64,000 nt of DNA from Lithospermum erythrorhizon. Taxonomy: Eukaryota; Streptophyta; Magnoliopsida; Boraginales; Boraginaceae. The stretch covers positions 1 through 64,000 of the forward strand of contig JADFUC010000766.1 in the NCBI GenBank assembly GCA_019722365.1. The letters are read 5' to 3'. A model generated the notes under the pieces. The model worked only from the letters and a program-made list of their open reading frames with translations. It made no database searches and was not told where the DNA came from. Position numbers and translations under genes: made by a program. This document shows, piece by piece, positions 1-12,010 of this stretch (within the stretch, counting starts at the first letter, position 1; every line of letters starts with the position of its first letter).

Positions 1-1992
1 TTGCAGACAAAGAAATATAACGATACCACACATGAACGAATACACATATATCCGCCAGGACTATCTAATCGGGTCACACATCGTATCCCAAAGAAAGTCT
101 CATACATAATACACACGTAGATATCATGTAGGTTTCAAGAAACACACAATTCTAGAAAAGACATCAAGACTCAACAACCACTAAACTCTAGTCATCAAAC
201 CTCCATCTCTCATAACCCCACCAAAGATATCAACCTCTAACGCGCATATGCTCAATCCGCCTACCTCAAGCAGTGAACGGACTAATCGATAATCACCCCG
301 CACTTATACACAAAGATAAGGCCAAAACCGCACTCATACACTAAGTACAAAGTGCACACCGCCGCCTTATACACTAAGTATAAGGCACACCGCACTTATA
401 CACACAAAGATAAAGTGCACACCACACTTATACACTAAGTATATGCACACCGCACTTATACACTAAGTATAAGGCCAATAAGGTCACATATCCCAAGTAA
501 GGAAGGAAGTCACCTAATCCCTCGGTAATCCCAACTGTAGGTCACCCCCGATACTCAAGGCCCCAAACTCATGCATAACCCAAACAACTACTCTACTCCC
601 AACAAGATTACAAAGACACGCCTAAAACATCCCATAATCAGAATCAATCACAATCGCCGACAAGGCCACAACATATTGTGCGCCGAGGTGGCACATAATA
701 TAATAGTGCCGCCAAGGCCACAGACCCAAAAATATAAGTCAGGAGTTCAAGCCAGCATTTACCTCCAAAGAATCTTCAACGCCACGTAAACACAATCACA
801 TAATACAACAATTACATGTATATCACTCTCATAATCATAATACAATAACATGTATATCACATATCCTGATAAGTACGTAAAATAACACCCGTGAGATAAG
901 TACTACCTCGCTACCACCGCAAAAACCTTCGCGAAAAGACAATCAAGGTAATCGCCCTTTTCCACGATCACCCCTAAACAACACCTAGAAATTATAATCA
1001 AGACCTATTACTATACCGGCTCGAAGATACATAACCAACTCTTGGGAGAACTATCTCTAAATGCCTTAACTCGATGGATAAACTATCGAATTATAATCCT
1101 ACCTGACACAACCCAATCGATCCTCGCTAAAATTTCATCTTATTACTTAATCATTACCAATCAACTTATAAGTCATTTTAATTAATCAGCGTGTCCATAA
1201 TTAACAACCTATAATCTCGAAATATCAATTATACTTCAAATTGGAATTAACACTTTTCAACATAATTCTCCTTTAATCAATTTTAAATCACCAATCAACA
1301 TCACAACAACTATAATAAGGTTCCAATATAACCTCCTACACATTTAAAAGTCTTATAAAACATCCACATAAAAGTCAACCGAAAACCTAAAAGTCAACTC
1401 GACCATAACGTCCTCAAACGATCTCTAAATCATGAATTCATCACTTATATACGTCACAGTAACCCATAACCAACCAAAATTTATCATAAAATTCAATTAT
1501 GTAAAAGTCAACTAAAAGTCAACAGTAAGTCAAAACCCAAGAAATATCTCGAAAGACTTGAAATTTCTTACCTTAACTCAAGAGAAACACGGGAGAAAGA
1601 TATTCTACAACCCGATCTTCAGCTCGAGCGACGATCGGTTATAGAAATGGAAAATGAAATTTTTTAAGAGGGAGGGGATAAATTTCGGCCAAACAAGAAA
1701 AAATGAAAGATGATGAAGTGTCAGGATGATGTGGAAGATAAGTACGCCAAGATATTTTAAAAACCTCGAGTCCCGCTCGGGTTTCGCTAATTCTCCGCTT
1801 ATCGCACCTAAATTCCACGAAACCCATTTCAAAGATAAAAATTCTTCCCCGGCAAACACTACTAAATATAAATGTAATTTGGCTAAAAAATTTCATTTAA
1901 ATAATATTATCATCGAAATTAATTATACTATCACCTAAGTCCCAATTTAATCGAAAATTAAATTTTTTTTTTTTTCAGAACGGGTTATTACA
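1..1992 (-). mobile_element. Ty3/Gypsy LTR, cut by the window edge
   Basis: Read on the - strand, this begins at 1992 with a TGTAATAACCCG-type LTR start, which is common in plant chromovirus LTRs. It follows the same architecture as the LTRs at 9238 and 62994: a TTGACTTTTGTTGACTTT-like block, a pyrimidine-rich CATTTCTCTCATCGATTGTCG-like block and a tandem-repeat block. The sequence outside position 1992 is not a polypurine tract, so this is a 5' LTR or a solo LTR whose 3' end lies left of the window. The related solo LTR is 2422 bp, so roughly 0.4 kb is missing. Short ORFs inside it on both strands have no recognisable product. Confidence 0.65.
297..480. repeat. Tandem repeat inside the left LTR
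   Basis: Five or six imperfect copies of a unit of about 30-45 bp built on CGCACTTATACACTAAGTAT. Each core (ttatacactaagtataa) is nearly self-complementary and could form a small hairpin. Similar-sized, different-sequence tandem blocks occupy the equivalent place in the other Gypsy LTRs of this window. Confidence 0.7.
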
Positions 1993-3560
1993 AATTCATT
2001 ATCATCTGAGGGTCGAATTTATTTGGTATTAACTGCTTCATATTATCCCATGAATGGTTCGTGTTATCTCTTGAACTTTGAGTTCATATTTATTCATTTT
2101 AAGGATCATATAATTAAGGGATATTTTCATTTCATGATAGTCTATGTTTGAGTTGTATATTCTCTCCCCCTCAATGTTGAAAATATTGATATATCACAAT
2201 GGAAAATTACTTTAATTTAATATTTTCAAGTATACAAATGTTTAAACTCAATAGGTATCATAAACATTCAAAAGATTCATATCATGTGCATATTGTTGAG
2301 AATATACGATGCACGATAATCGAGGGTAAAATATTTGTTTCCGACCAAACCAACTATATCGGGGAGCTTGTATGATAACGCTTTTTGGACTGATGAGAAC
2401 CTGCCACCGCATGTAGTATAACATTTCCCAACAATCAATTCAGTAGAGTATGTGTAATACAACATGCCCTCAAATATCAACCGAGAGTTAACTTACGTAG
2501 TGCACTCAAATCTTTTTAAATTGTTCGCTGACTCTTCAATGAGTATCCAACTGGATTTTACAATTACTCTTCGAATCGTAACTAATCCGTGATGGTCTAA
2601 CCGGTTATGCCAAATAATAAAAGTTCTAATAATTCTCAAACTTCCGGTTTGAAAGAACTTTATTTTCGATACTATAAATATGTGTATAGTATGACCCACA
2701 TGAGAACGATGGTAATTATTTCTCAATATAATATTTTACCATATGATGTACTCGCAACAATGAAGTATTCAATTCTTCTTTCGTTTGTTGTTTCAATGTG
2801 GTAGCAACCGTGGCCTATGTCTTAGAATCTGATTAGGTTTCTTTGAGATTGTGAGGAATACAATGCAACTTTAATATAAATTTGTGTTCCTTCAAGGACC
2901 ATTATGTTAGCTCTTCCGTAGCCTTCAATTAATTTTGAACTATCTCATACTGGGATAATTTGTTTCTCATGTTATCAAGTAAGAAATTAGTGTTATCTTA
3001 GAATAGTACGAAAATAGCACCACTTTGACAATTTGAACTATCTGAAGAGGCTCACATACTCTAGGCAATTTCATTTGTAAGGTACCGACCTATAAGCAAT
3101 TAGTGTTTAGTAATCAATCAATAAAATTAATCCATGTAACTAACCGATTCTTCAAATTATACGAGTCTGTGCCTCGTAAGTGAATTCATACGATTTCAGA
3201 TTATTTTCAAAACACGAGGCATTTGCTAGAAATTCTTCCGGAATATTCAGAAGTCATTAACTTTTATGGTTGTCAATTCTAAACCATTGATCTTCTGAAC
3301 TAGTCTTCTGGACCAATAATACCCAAAAATTTATATGCATTGGATACATAATCAAGTGCTCAAGACTAGTTGTGATTGTCACACCTTTCTTTGAAACACG
3401 TCATCTTATTCCGACCTCTCACATCTCTTCAACATGGATCTATAACTTTAGTCCCTTAAAAGTGCACATCACCTACTTAGCCGGGCGGGAAACTAGTCCT
3501 GCGAAACGTAGTCGAAGAACGACCTAAGTGGTCTCACGAACGGGCACCAATTCCCTCTTC
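1993..3560 (-). pseudogene. Ty1/Copia pol remnant (GAG-pre-integrase region)
   Basis: The - strand translation from 2726 to 2493 contains IIWHNRLDHHGL, matching the WH-RLGHPG motif of the GAG-pre-integrase domain of plant Copia elements. Further along the same strand (about 2200-2060), a degraded NKYELKVQEI segment resembles the ELEVQ-I stretch found downstream of Copia integrase. Frames are broken throughout, and no LTR for this element is identified. The LTR at 1-1992 abuts it and probably inserted into it. The 2750-3560 part is assigned by continuity only. Confidence 0.5.
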
Positions 3561-4198
3561 ATAATCAAACTTTGTGATCCTCCATTAATATTATCCACAA
3601 GTGTTTTGAACTAGTCTGACCTTCAAAATACATGACTTCGACAGTGTGAATATTTAATGAACTCGACACGATTCAACGAATCCCGACGGTGGATAAATAT
3701 GTAATTAGAACGTGTCGTCTATCACGGGCTATCTAATGAATCCCGACGGTGTTAAAACTGCCTTGCCTAAAAATTGTAAGTCGATGAATTCTAAACCAAA
3801 TGGATTAACCAACACCTTTTTCAAGTTACTAGGCCTCGCTCCTAATAATAGAGTAATACACAAAAATTGGAGATTCAATAGTCAAAGCAAACACTAAAGA
3901 AGAGGGTTGGACAGTAAGCATGAAACATTTCCTTACTTACTAACGTCCCTCAAACAAAGGAGTTTGCTAAGACTAGGAGAAAAAAACCCAAAAGTAATTC
4001 CAAGAGCAAGTGGTCAAACAAGACAAGGAAATGTTCAGTTGCCCACTAATACCACTAGAACCCGTGGTTTCCGAGACCAAGGTATTCTCAAACCTATCTT
4101 ATTATTATTTTATGTTGGATACCACATTTAAAACCATAAAGTGTGGAAATTATTCCGTAATTATTGTATGTTTAAAAATATTTCAACCAATTATATAA
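3561..4198. other. Unassigned AT-rich sequence
   Basis: No recognised coding or repeat family. Two copies of GAATCCCGACGGTG about 60 bp apart (3678 and 3738) hint at a local duplication. The short + strand ORFs at 3712-3897 and 3907-4131 have no family resemblance I can name. Confidence 0.3.
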
Positions 4199-4896
4199 TA
4201 CTCCGTATCCAAACATGTAATCGGTGAAGCCTTAATGAAAATAATATACGTGAATTGTCCACTGGTAAGCCTTAATATTTCCAATAATTAAATAACAAGG
4301 TAAAATACTGGAGTAATATTTATATTTAAGTAAATAGTATTTGGCTTACCGACTAAGATGAAGTTCTCTCCACCGAAGAGTTGATATATAAAGTTCCTTA
4401 CCAGTAGGCAAAGTCCATCCAAAGAATCAACTAGTCCGGTGTTCCTTTTTTTTCACGTGATTGTTATTAATTTGATGATGTTTTTCGCATCACATTCTCC
4501 GGCTTCATTTGAAGAGCTTAATCATGTTGATTATATATTATAAATATAATCCAAGTAACAATGAAATGTATGTAGTAATAACGTAAAAGAGTGATAATAT
4601 ATTTATTACTTGATGTTATTGTTGTATTGTATGAGCGACTTTTTGCTGTGCTTTCAAGATAAGTTAATGTATGGCGGTCATTAGTTGCAAAGAATTAATA
4701 TAATATCTTACTAATCAAACAATCTATTTTCTTTCTAAACAAACGATTGGATGATAAGACAAGACTATTATTTTCTATAATAGTAACAACATGACTATTT
4801 TAAATTGTAATACGAAGGTGTAGCAACACATATATGACTATAGGTTTAGTCAAATCAATCTATTACCATATTGTGAAAATCAAAAGATACGGAGTA
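4199..4896. repeat. Candidate MITE with TACTCCGTATC inverted ends
   Basis: TACTCCGTATC at 4199-4209 is matched by its exact inverse, GATACGGAGTA, at 4886-4896, enclosing about 700 bp of AT-rich noncoding sequence. The ends resemble Stowaway/Tc1-mariner-type MITE termini of plants. The length is at the upper end for such elements and no clear internal inverted repeat is visible, so the pair could be fortuitous or belong to two elements. Confidence 0.35.
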
Positions 4897-4929
4897 ATTT
4901 ATAATAGTGACAAATTATGATATCATTAA

Positions 4930-5110
4930 CGTTTTCTTTTTTTTTTTGCTAATTCGCATTTTGCCCTTTATACGATTGCGTAAGTTTTTATGTGGTTTTT
5001 GAACTATCGCCTGCTTCACGGGTGTTCTTCTGGGTCCCTATACTATCGGTTTCTGACAAAAATGACTTTTTTGTCCCAACACTACTAAAGCTTTTGTATA
5101 TTTACATAAT
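4930..5110 (+). repeat. Left arm of a large inverted repeat (candidate MULE end)
   Basis: Contains CCCTATACTATCGGTTTCTG followed by an AAAATGACTTTTTTG-type stretch. The reverse complement of about 41575-41760 carries the same blocks in the same order (GTAAGTTT, GGGTCC, CTATACTATCGG, AAAATGAC, TTTTG-CCCAAC) with numerous small indels. The pair brackets the hAT element. This kind of sequence is common in plant Mutator-like element ends, but no transposase or target duplication was found. Confidence 0.45.
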
Positions 5111-5169
5111 TAAAATAAAATCCTACACTTTTCTTCTTTAATATACCTATCTCATCTCTTCCCCTTTAA

Positions 5170-5345
5170 ACTTTGATCAACCCTTTACCTTCCTTCGACA
5201 CACCTCACCTTATCCTCTACCCCCTACCCCCTACCATACCCCACCCCACAACCCCCATCAATCGCCCCACCTGCTGTTATTATCCTTTACCCCGACCCCA
5301 TTATTGCCCCACCACTTTCCCCCCTCTAATTCTTTCTTATGATAC
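5170..5345 (+). repeat. C-rich pyrimidine tract
   Basis: Low-complexity CCCC(T/A)-rich stretch with almost no G on the + strand (runs such as accccctaccatacccc). It gives rise to a spurious proline-rich ORF. The rest of 5111-5604 shows no gene; it is the left flank into which the hAT element inserted. Confidence 0.6.
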
Positions 5346-5604
5346 CCGCCAATATATTAGATATTTTTATAGGTTACATTACTTCATTCATGATTTGGGG
5401 TTATGACCTATGAAGGATGCTAAAGTAGATCAATAATTGTTGGACTGATATGATATTTCAATTTTTTTAGGTGTCGGCTAGTTTGGGGGTATAATTAGAC
5501 GCGATAACGAAGTCGGGCTTCTGACGACACACGCCCGTTAAGTATCTGGACGCCAATCTACCATGTCTATGTCCAACGGACTGGGTGGCTTTAGCGCCAC
5601 AAAC

Positions 5605-5612
5605 GCAGCGGG
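5605..5612. repeat. Left 8-bp target duplication of the hAT element
   Basis: GCAGCGGG directly precedes the hAT terminal repeat. The matching sequence at the far end, GCAAAGGG (39835-39842), agrees at 6 of 8 positions. Eight bp is the duplication length characteristic of hAT transposition. Confidence 0.65.
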
Positions 5613-5819
5613 TAGACGTGGCAAACGAATCTGCCTCGGTGGAAGCCGCTCGGGGCCCGCCCACCCGCCCGTTCGACCTCGGCCCGGCCCACTGTAGTTC
5701 ACGAACGGCCCCCCCGGTTCATAAGTGGGTCGGATTGGGACCGAGTGATGGGGCTCCTCAGCCCCGCCCGGCCCGAGCCCACCCAATATTCGGTTCGCCC
5801 GGCCCTGCTCGGCCTCAGA

Positions 5820-5970
5820 GTAACGTGGGTACCGCTACATACGAAAACGGCACTCACGCACAATACGTGCATCGCTTCATATGAAATGGTACCACGTTAA
5901 TGCTGGCATAAATATTGCATTTTCCTGCTATAAACGTGGTACCGTTCCATCATAACGGTACCACGTTTAA
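5820..5970. repeat. hAT subterminal AACGTGGTACCGTT array, left end
   Basis: At least four copies of a GGTACC-centred motif in both orientations (taacgtgggtaccgct, aatggtaccacgttaa, aaacgtggtaccgttc, aacggtaccacgttta). The same motif recurs at the right end and beside the transposase gene. In hAT elements, short subterminal repeats commonly bind the transposase. That role is inferred here. Confidence 0.7.
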
Positions 5971-5989
5971 AGCAGAGAAAGGTGCAGTT

Positions 5990-6150
5990 TTTCAAAGAAT
6001 CACAACATTCAAACCATTCACACATTCATTCATTCAAACGTGAAACTCCATAAACATTCAAACATTCACAACATTCAAACATTCACATCATTAACAACTT
6101 CAAATAAAAGTACGTAAAAAACATCATATAATATATAATATATAAACACA
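5990..6150 (+). repeat. AACATTCACAACATTCAAAC simple repeat
   Basis: Short imperfect tandem copies of acattcaaacattcac within the hAT left arm, followed by an AT-rich stretch (atataatatataat). No coding potential. Confidence 0.6.
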
Positions 6151-6229
6151 TTCACTCATGTGTTTCTTCACTTGGTTCTTCTTCAACTATAAACGGAGGA
6201 AAGGGCGCGATGAAAGAGAGCCACTACGT

Positions 6230-6760
6230 TGTTGAGGAAAGTGTTAGCGACCAGTCATCTCATCCACCAACCTCTTCAAAGTGTCACCTCCCGCTCTCCT
6301 CGTTGGTTGTCATGGTGCAGTAGCCTCAATTTGAGGATACGGGTAGACCTCCCTCCCGTACTCGCCGCCCCCAGTGAACCCACCCTATCGAGCCGCCTGC
6401 ACCAGAAGTTCCAATAATCGCTTGCCTAACCTCCTCATAGTTCTCGTAGATCTCCCACTTCGATCTCAACGCCATATCCCACAAATAAACCTCAAACTTA
6501 GAAATTGAGGCTTTTGAAATCATCGCCGCTTTGTTAACCTCACGCCTCCGACAATCTAGGATGGGCACATTTTTCCTACTAACCAACAAATGTGACAAGA
6601 TCATGCCATATTGTGGCGCCTTAGTCTTATGATGGAAAATGTGTTCGAGGATAATGTGGGGGTAAGAACCTTCAGACGGGTCAAGAGGCGCCCAAGTCAG
6701 CGATCATTTGTGAATGGCGCTAAGTTCGTATTCGACTAGTCAAAGGGAAACAAAATCTTT
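6230..6760 (-). pseudogene. hAT accessory ORF remnant, distal part (plant transposon protein-like)
   Basis: The - strand carries an open stretch from about 6715 to 6326 that extends upstream of the first Met. It contains TWAPLDPSEGSYPHIILEHI and then HHKTKAPQYGMILSHLL. The K-(T)KA-x-P-YGM-(I/L)-x-H pattern resembles a domain often annotated as 'putative plant transposon protein' in plant retroelement ORFs; that name is from memory. A similar stretch occurs in the accessory ORF of the SIRE-type element at about 57.6 kb. A stop lies a few codons upstream of TWAPL, so the frame is broken. The Copia insertion at 6906 probably separates it from the part at 35975-36446. Its function is unknown. Confidence 0.45.
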
Positions 6761-6905
6761 GGACCACCTTGATGCTAAACTTCCCCGACCCATCTAGCTT
6801 GTATTTATACACTAACTTAAAGTTAGCGGGCTCTACGATTATTATTAAGCAGACAATCCGCTTGGCTAATTGGCCACTCTCGCACTACCCCTAGCTGATA
6901 ATCCT

Positions 6906-7852
6906 CGCTGAAATCAATGAATTGATTCCTTTTATTGTGCCCATTGCGAAATTGTGTATCAATTCATTTACCGGGTTGGTTAAATGTGATTATCGAACTT
7001 AGTGTTCACCTTTTAGTAACGGTATATTACCAGCGCTGGTTCTCAGCGATAATTTAAGGGCTATGAGCTTATCATAGATCTTACTCATTAATCGTTATAA
7101 TAATAGTAATTGGTCAAAACCGGCTACTTATTTATACAACTTACTATTATCCGAGCCTGTAAGGTCACACACACATACAACGATATTCGAATAATATTTC
7201 ATGAATGAAATTAACGAGACTCAGATATCGAGAAATATGTTTCAATATTTATATATTTGTCAAATATATATGTTGATGAACATCAATTGGTTAAACTTGC
7301 AAGTTTAATCAATTAAGCAATTGAAATCGATGAATAACTTGATGAGTTCATAGTGACTCCTCGTTAGGCATTTTAATTGATCGCTAAGTTAATTAAAATA
7401 ACACTCACTAGTAACTCATTATTTAATTAGAGGCTCATAATGGTCTACCTGGGTTATCTAGTTAAAGAGGGGATTTGGTTTTCAAGGACATAAGAATCAC
7501 AAAAACCTCCCATCCTCAAAAAGTTAATAATTCTCCTTATTGAGAATTGGAAGACTTTCTTCCGGGGCTCACATTTCATCATAAACTCTAGCAAGCTTCA
7601 AGTTCCTGTCTGCTTCCCTGTGCGCGCAATCTGCAGGACATCTCATCGGTGTTGAAATGTTTGGAGAGGATCTTGAGGGGCTTTCTACGAGGTAATTAAT
7701 GCGTGGGGAATTGGGTTCAATCCGGCTCGCTGCAATATAAGAATTCTCGTATTCATACATTTGTCATTTTATGTTTATTAATTTACATTATTTTCAGAAT
7801 CCGATGTATGAATTGGTGTTTATCACGATTAAATCTATACTAGATTCTAACA
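6906..7852 (+). repeat. 5' LTR of the nested Copia element
   Basis: Matches 34999-35968 over its whole length with long identical blocks (for example around ttggttaaacttgcaagttt) broken by indels. It starts CGCTGAAATC where the 3' copy reads TGCTGAAATC, and ends CTAACA. It is followed directly by a primer-binding site. Confidence 0.85.
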
Positions 7853-7866
7853 AAGGCCTCAGAGCC
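7853..7866 (+). promoter_or_regulatory. Primer-binding site of the Copia element
   Basis: AAGGCCTCAGAGCC immediately after the LTR resembles TTGGTATCAGAGCC, the usual sequence complementary to initiator tRNA-Met in plant Copia elements, with four mismatches. Confidence 0.7.
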
Positions 7867-9037
7867 TACTCAAGTTTAATGTGGTTTTATCTAGTTTGAT
7901 TGTGTGTCGACATAGTTGTTAGTTAATTTTGATTATTTCATGATTTTATATATTCACCGATGAATATAATAGCTTTTGAAAATCAACACATTTTAATATA
8001 TGTTTCATATGGCTGGAATCATCACTTCATGTATTAATTTTGATGATTGAAGTTTATTTAATTGTTTCATGAAATGAAATGGATTAAAAATTGATTAATT
8101 GGTGTAGAATCATTTTTTGATTTTTTACAAGTGAGGTTTAGAAATTTCAGAAAATTATGAAATTAAACTGTATGTTCTTGACCCTTGAGGTTCATGCCGC
8201 TTGTTTTCTAATTTTTGAATTATTTATACTCCAAAAAATTCGTTGAATTTCTGGATTGTTTTGGGTTTAATCAAAAAACTAGAAGTGTTTTTGATAAACT
8301 ACCACTTGGACGTGTTCAATAATGATATTGTTGATGTTCAAGAAAAATCCCAGAATTTTTTGAATTTTTTAGAGCCTCCAAATCGTTTTTACAAAAGTTG
8401 CAATTAATCTGGAAACCGAATGAATTGTTAAAAATCGGTCGCCGAACTAAGCGAACGGCCTCCCGGGCGCTGGCCCGTGCCGAATCGGACGCCTGAAACC
8501 GGACGTAGCCCATTGGCCGTACTTACTGCACCGCCGCGCTGCGGTCATTCGTGTGGGTGGCCGGAGGCCGGCGGTTTTGGTCGTTGAAGTTCGTCGTCCG
8601 TTTTAGAAAACCCTAAATGCATTTTATGTAATTATTTTTGGTTTTAAAATTTATTGGTAATTATTAATTTCGGTTTTAAATGTTAAATCATAAATTTTGT
8701 CATTAAGATGATTGAATATATATCTTGAATGGCATTAAATTTGATTTATAACCTTTCAAAATTATTTTCATTAATTGATAATTTTGAAAATATTTTCATG
8801 ATAACTTTTAAATTTTAAATTTTGGAGTTAATTACTTGTAAGTAATTATTCCATAATTTAAGAGGTTGGTAATTATTGTAATAATTATCATTAATCATGT
8901 GTGAATATATTTAAATTTAAAATTTACATTAATTGATAATTAATTGTAAATATAATGGGTAATTAATTAGTCAATTATGAACACAATTAATTTCATTTCA
9001 TTTAATATAGGTGACATTAAGTATTTATTTTGTTTTA
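7867..9037 (+). other. Copia leader, first part (noncoding)
   Basis: Lies between the primer-binding site and the CACTA insertion; no ORF of note. It includes a GC-rich block (8440-8590) and AT-rich sequence. The leader resumes after the CACTA element and reaches the gag start at 22263, giving about 2 kb in total. Confidence 0.6.
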
Positions 9038-9040
9038 ATG

Positions 9041-9237
9041 CACTACTAGAAATCTGAGCAAAGAGACGCCCGATCCTCGTTTCCAAACCGCTCTCTATTT
9101 GGCGCTTGGAGACGTGGATGAAGTCGGAACCACCCGACGGCTTTTATGCTCACTACCCTTACCCATTCGACCAAAACTAAGCCCGCATATTTTCGGCTTC
9201 GCCGACTCCAACCCGCCTCGTAAAACACCGATCGCAA
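9041..9237. repeat. CACTA left terminal region
   Basis: Terminal inverted repeat followed by subterminal motifs in the GAGACG, CCCGACGG and CCGACTCCAACCCGCCTC family. The solo LTR interrupts it at 9238 and the motif array continues at 11660. Confidence 0.75.
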
Positions 9238-11659
9238 ATTTAAATAACCTGCCTTTACTAATATGCTGATATATATAAGTTTCTGGAGTATTAATTTAAA
9301 AATTTCAAGTTGAGTAGTGGAGAATTTAACAAACGGTCGGTTGGTGGTATGCTTGTGGTGGACCCGTGATAGTATAAATGATTTCGGAATAAAATCGATG
9401 TGATTGAGACTTCAGGATTATATGAGTAGTAGTTCATGTTATGGAAAACTTTACAGTTGGAATCGGTTTCATTGCAATTTAAGTACGAAAAGTGGAGAAA
9501 TTAACCGAACCAAACGGAGCCTTAAGTCATTTTAAAAATCTTCTTGTCCTTATCTTCTTCATCATTATCCAAACACAAGAAAAAAATCATTCTCTTTCTT
9601 CCCCTCCATATCGATTGTCACCCTTCCCTCCTCAAAAATTTCTTCCATTTCTCTCATATCGATTGTCGCTAAACGCAAGAACAAAGTTGTGGATTTTTCT
9701 CTCATCATCCTCATCACATCTAGGTAAGAAAGACTCAATCTCTTTTGGGATATTTGAGTTTTTAAAGAGTTGACTTTTCTTGGATTTTGTTGACTTTAGA
9801 TTCGAATGTATTATGGTATAGAAATGTTATCTCGAGTATCGCGGTGGAATTAGAGGTGATTTTGAGTAGTTATCAAGGAAAGTGGTGTTGTATGTTGACT
9901 TTTATTGAATTTTTCTTAAATTGACTTTAAATGGTAATATGAGGTTGCAGGACTTTAATATAGTTGAATCGGGTATAGAATTGTTGGTTTGGATATGGAT
10001 AGTAGTAGATTCAATGGTGAAGTTTGGAAAAGTTCGTATGGTAATTAGTGCTGAATTGGAGGTTGTATTTAATGGGTTAATTAGTTGTTGGTTCTTATTT
10101 CTAGATTGATTAGAATGTGCTAAGACAAGGGTTGCTGTGGGTAATAGCGTGATGACGGAATATTGAGATTTTTTCGAGGTCAAGCGATTGGAATATGGTT
10201 ACGCTGAATGTTAGGAAGTGTATACCAATCTTGGGAATAGGGATGATCGTTAAGAGTTGTAAATTTGAATCGTGAGACGGGTATAACACTCGGGTTTATA
10301 TAGACGTATGAAGCTATTCTCGTAATGTGTTATAATGTATAATTTTTCTTATTAGAGTCGAGCCCACCCAAAGACAAGGACCTGCATGTAGATATCATTA
10401 CTACTTTTGGGCTCGAGGTGAGTACAAATCTCACGACGGGACCTTTCATATATATATTCCCTTTTCATGTGTTGTTCGAGACTATTCGATATGTGTATCA
10501 GGCTATAATCGATATTATGTGAAAATTGTGATTTATGATGCATAGTATGAAATAACCGAGATTTGATTGACATTATGAGATAACTATGATTACGTAAGTA
10601 TGTTATGACATAATTAAGATAATGAAGTTACATTACGAGATAGTTTTGGATATAATTCATGTAATGAAATTGCAAAAGGGCCGTGTGCCATGTGGTGGTC
10701 GCGCACAGGCGTGTGGTCGCAAGTGTACGTGTTTCGATTGCTTTTATGTGTTATTTATGAGCGGGAAGTAATTCTCGACCGGAGTGTTTGGGCGCTGTGC
10801 ATATTTGGCAAATTTCAGCTGGATTCGAGGTTCGTGTGATATGCACATCGGTGGGTGTAAATGGTCGGGAGGGACGCGCGGAGGCCCCATCTCGATTATT
10901 CGGAGGTGGATTCCCATACAGGTATTATTTGAGGCGGATTCCTCATATGTGTATTATTTGGAGCGGATTCCTCATATATGTATTATTTGGAGGTGGATTC
11001 CTCATATGTGTATTATCTGTGGAGGCGGATTCCTCACTCGATGACTTCAGGTGTGTCGAGATTGTTTCCCTTAAATGAATATGCATTAGTTAGCGTAATA
11101 TAATCTCATGTAAAGCCGTCAGGTAACATTGCATATAAGAGAAATCTATGCGACATGCTGGATGCTATTTTCGCACTCTATTTAATGTACGGCATATGAT
11201 ATATTTATATATATATACATGAATATATATGATGGAATCAGCCCGTGGTATTGCATTCACTACCTAATAGCCGACTCTATTCTATGGGCGGGCGCTTTCA
11301 TGCCTAGGTTTCTAGGAGCGATCGCTGAGTGGCCGAGAGCGGTTTTGCCGAGTCAAGCGAGATCATAGGCGGTGCGGTGGCATATAAGTTCACCGCCATT
11401 TCTTTTTGTTGAAATTTGCTATTTGAGACTGTGGGTTGTATTATATTGACGAAGTCTGCTGTCATACTTTCCTATGACGTATTTTTGATTGTGTTCTGTC
11501 CGTTATTTTGTTGATGTACGTTGAACACCAATACGGAAATATGTTTCTATTTTGATAATGCCGCCAGGGGCAGTTATGTTGTTATTGTATCCATCATTGC
11601 GACTGCATATTGTGCTAATGATCTTAACCCTCGTGGCGGCCGACTCAGCGGTCGCTACA
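9238..11659 (+). mobile_element. Solo Ty3/Gypsy LTR inside the CACTA element
   Basis: Starts near AATAACCTGCC (a degraded TGTAATAACC-type end) and ends GGTCGCTACA, the same terminus as the chromovirus 5' LTR at 25232. CGCAA (9233-9237) precedes it and TGCAA (11660-11664) follows, a near-perfect 5-bp target duplication. No internal gag/pol sequence is present, so this is a solo LTR left by recombination between two LTRs. Its 2422 bp matches the chromovirus LTR length. The LTR starting at 62994 is a closer relative than the chromovirus LTR. Confidence 0.8.
10895..11043 (+). repeat. 31-bp tandem repeat in the solo LTR
   Basis: About four and a half copies of a unit resembling ggaggcggattcctcatatg followed by tgtattattt. 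The unit also appears at the window's right end (from about 63990) in the related LTR. The repeats create a misleading repetitive ORF. Confidence 0.75.
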
Positions 11660-12010
11660 TGCAACCCGCCTCATACGCTCGACTTTTGGCCCCGATTCCG
11701 AACCGACACCCAACCGTCTCCATTAATAACCGCCTCCAAACCGCTTCCATAAAATCGACTCGCAAACTGCCTCCATTTAACCGACGCAAACCCGACCTAA
11801 TATGAACCGACTAATGACCGACTCCACTTCAATGTAAATATAATCCGACTCCCAACCGTCTCCGCATACCCGACTCAAATCCGACCTACTTTAGGCCTCG
11901 ACCGAACCGCCTCTATTTCCCGACTCCATATATATACCCGACTCACGACCGACCCATCTCAAGACCGATGCAAAAAATTCAAACTCCTGTCCGCACTGCC
12001 TCATCCCGAC
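11660..12010. repeat. CACTA subterminal motif array, continuation
   Basis: Dense irregular copies of CCGACTC, ACCGCCTCC and ACCGTCTCC spaced about 15-25 bp apart. In En/Spm-type elements such subterminal repeats are binding sites for the element's DNA-binding protein. The role is inferred from position and repetition. Confidence 0.7.

Noticed and set aside
297..480. Short repeats considered as a CRISPR array
   Set aside because: Plant DNA; units are contiguous, imperfect and lack unique spacers of uniform length.
5585..5884. 99-residue proline/arginine-rich + strand ORF
   Set aside because: It spans the GC-rich hAT terminal repeat and subterminal motifs; the open frame is a by-product of GC content.
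10784..11078. Repetitive + strand ORFs rich in Gly/Tyr/Ile
   Set aside because: They are translations of the 31-bp tandem repeat in a noncoding LTR.
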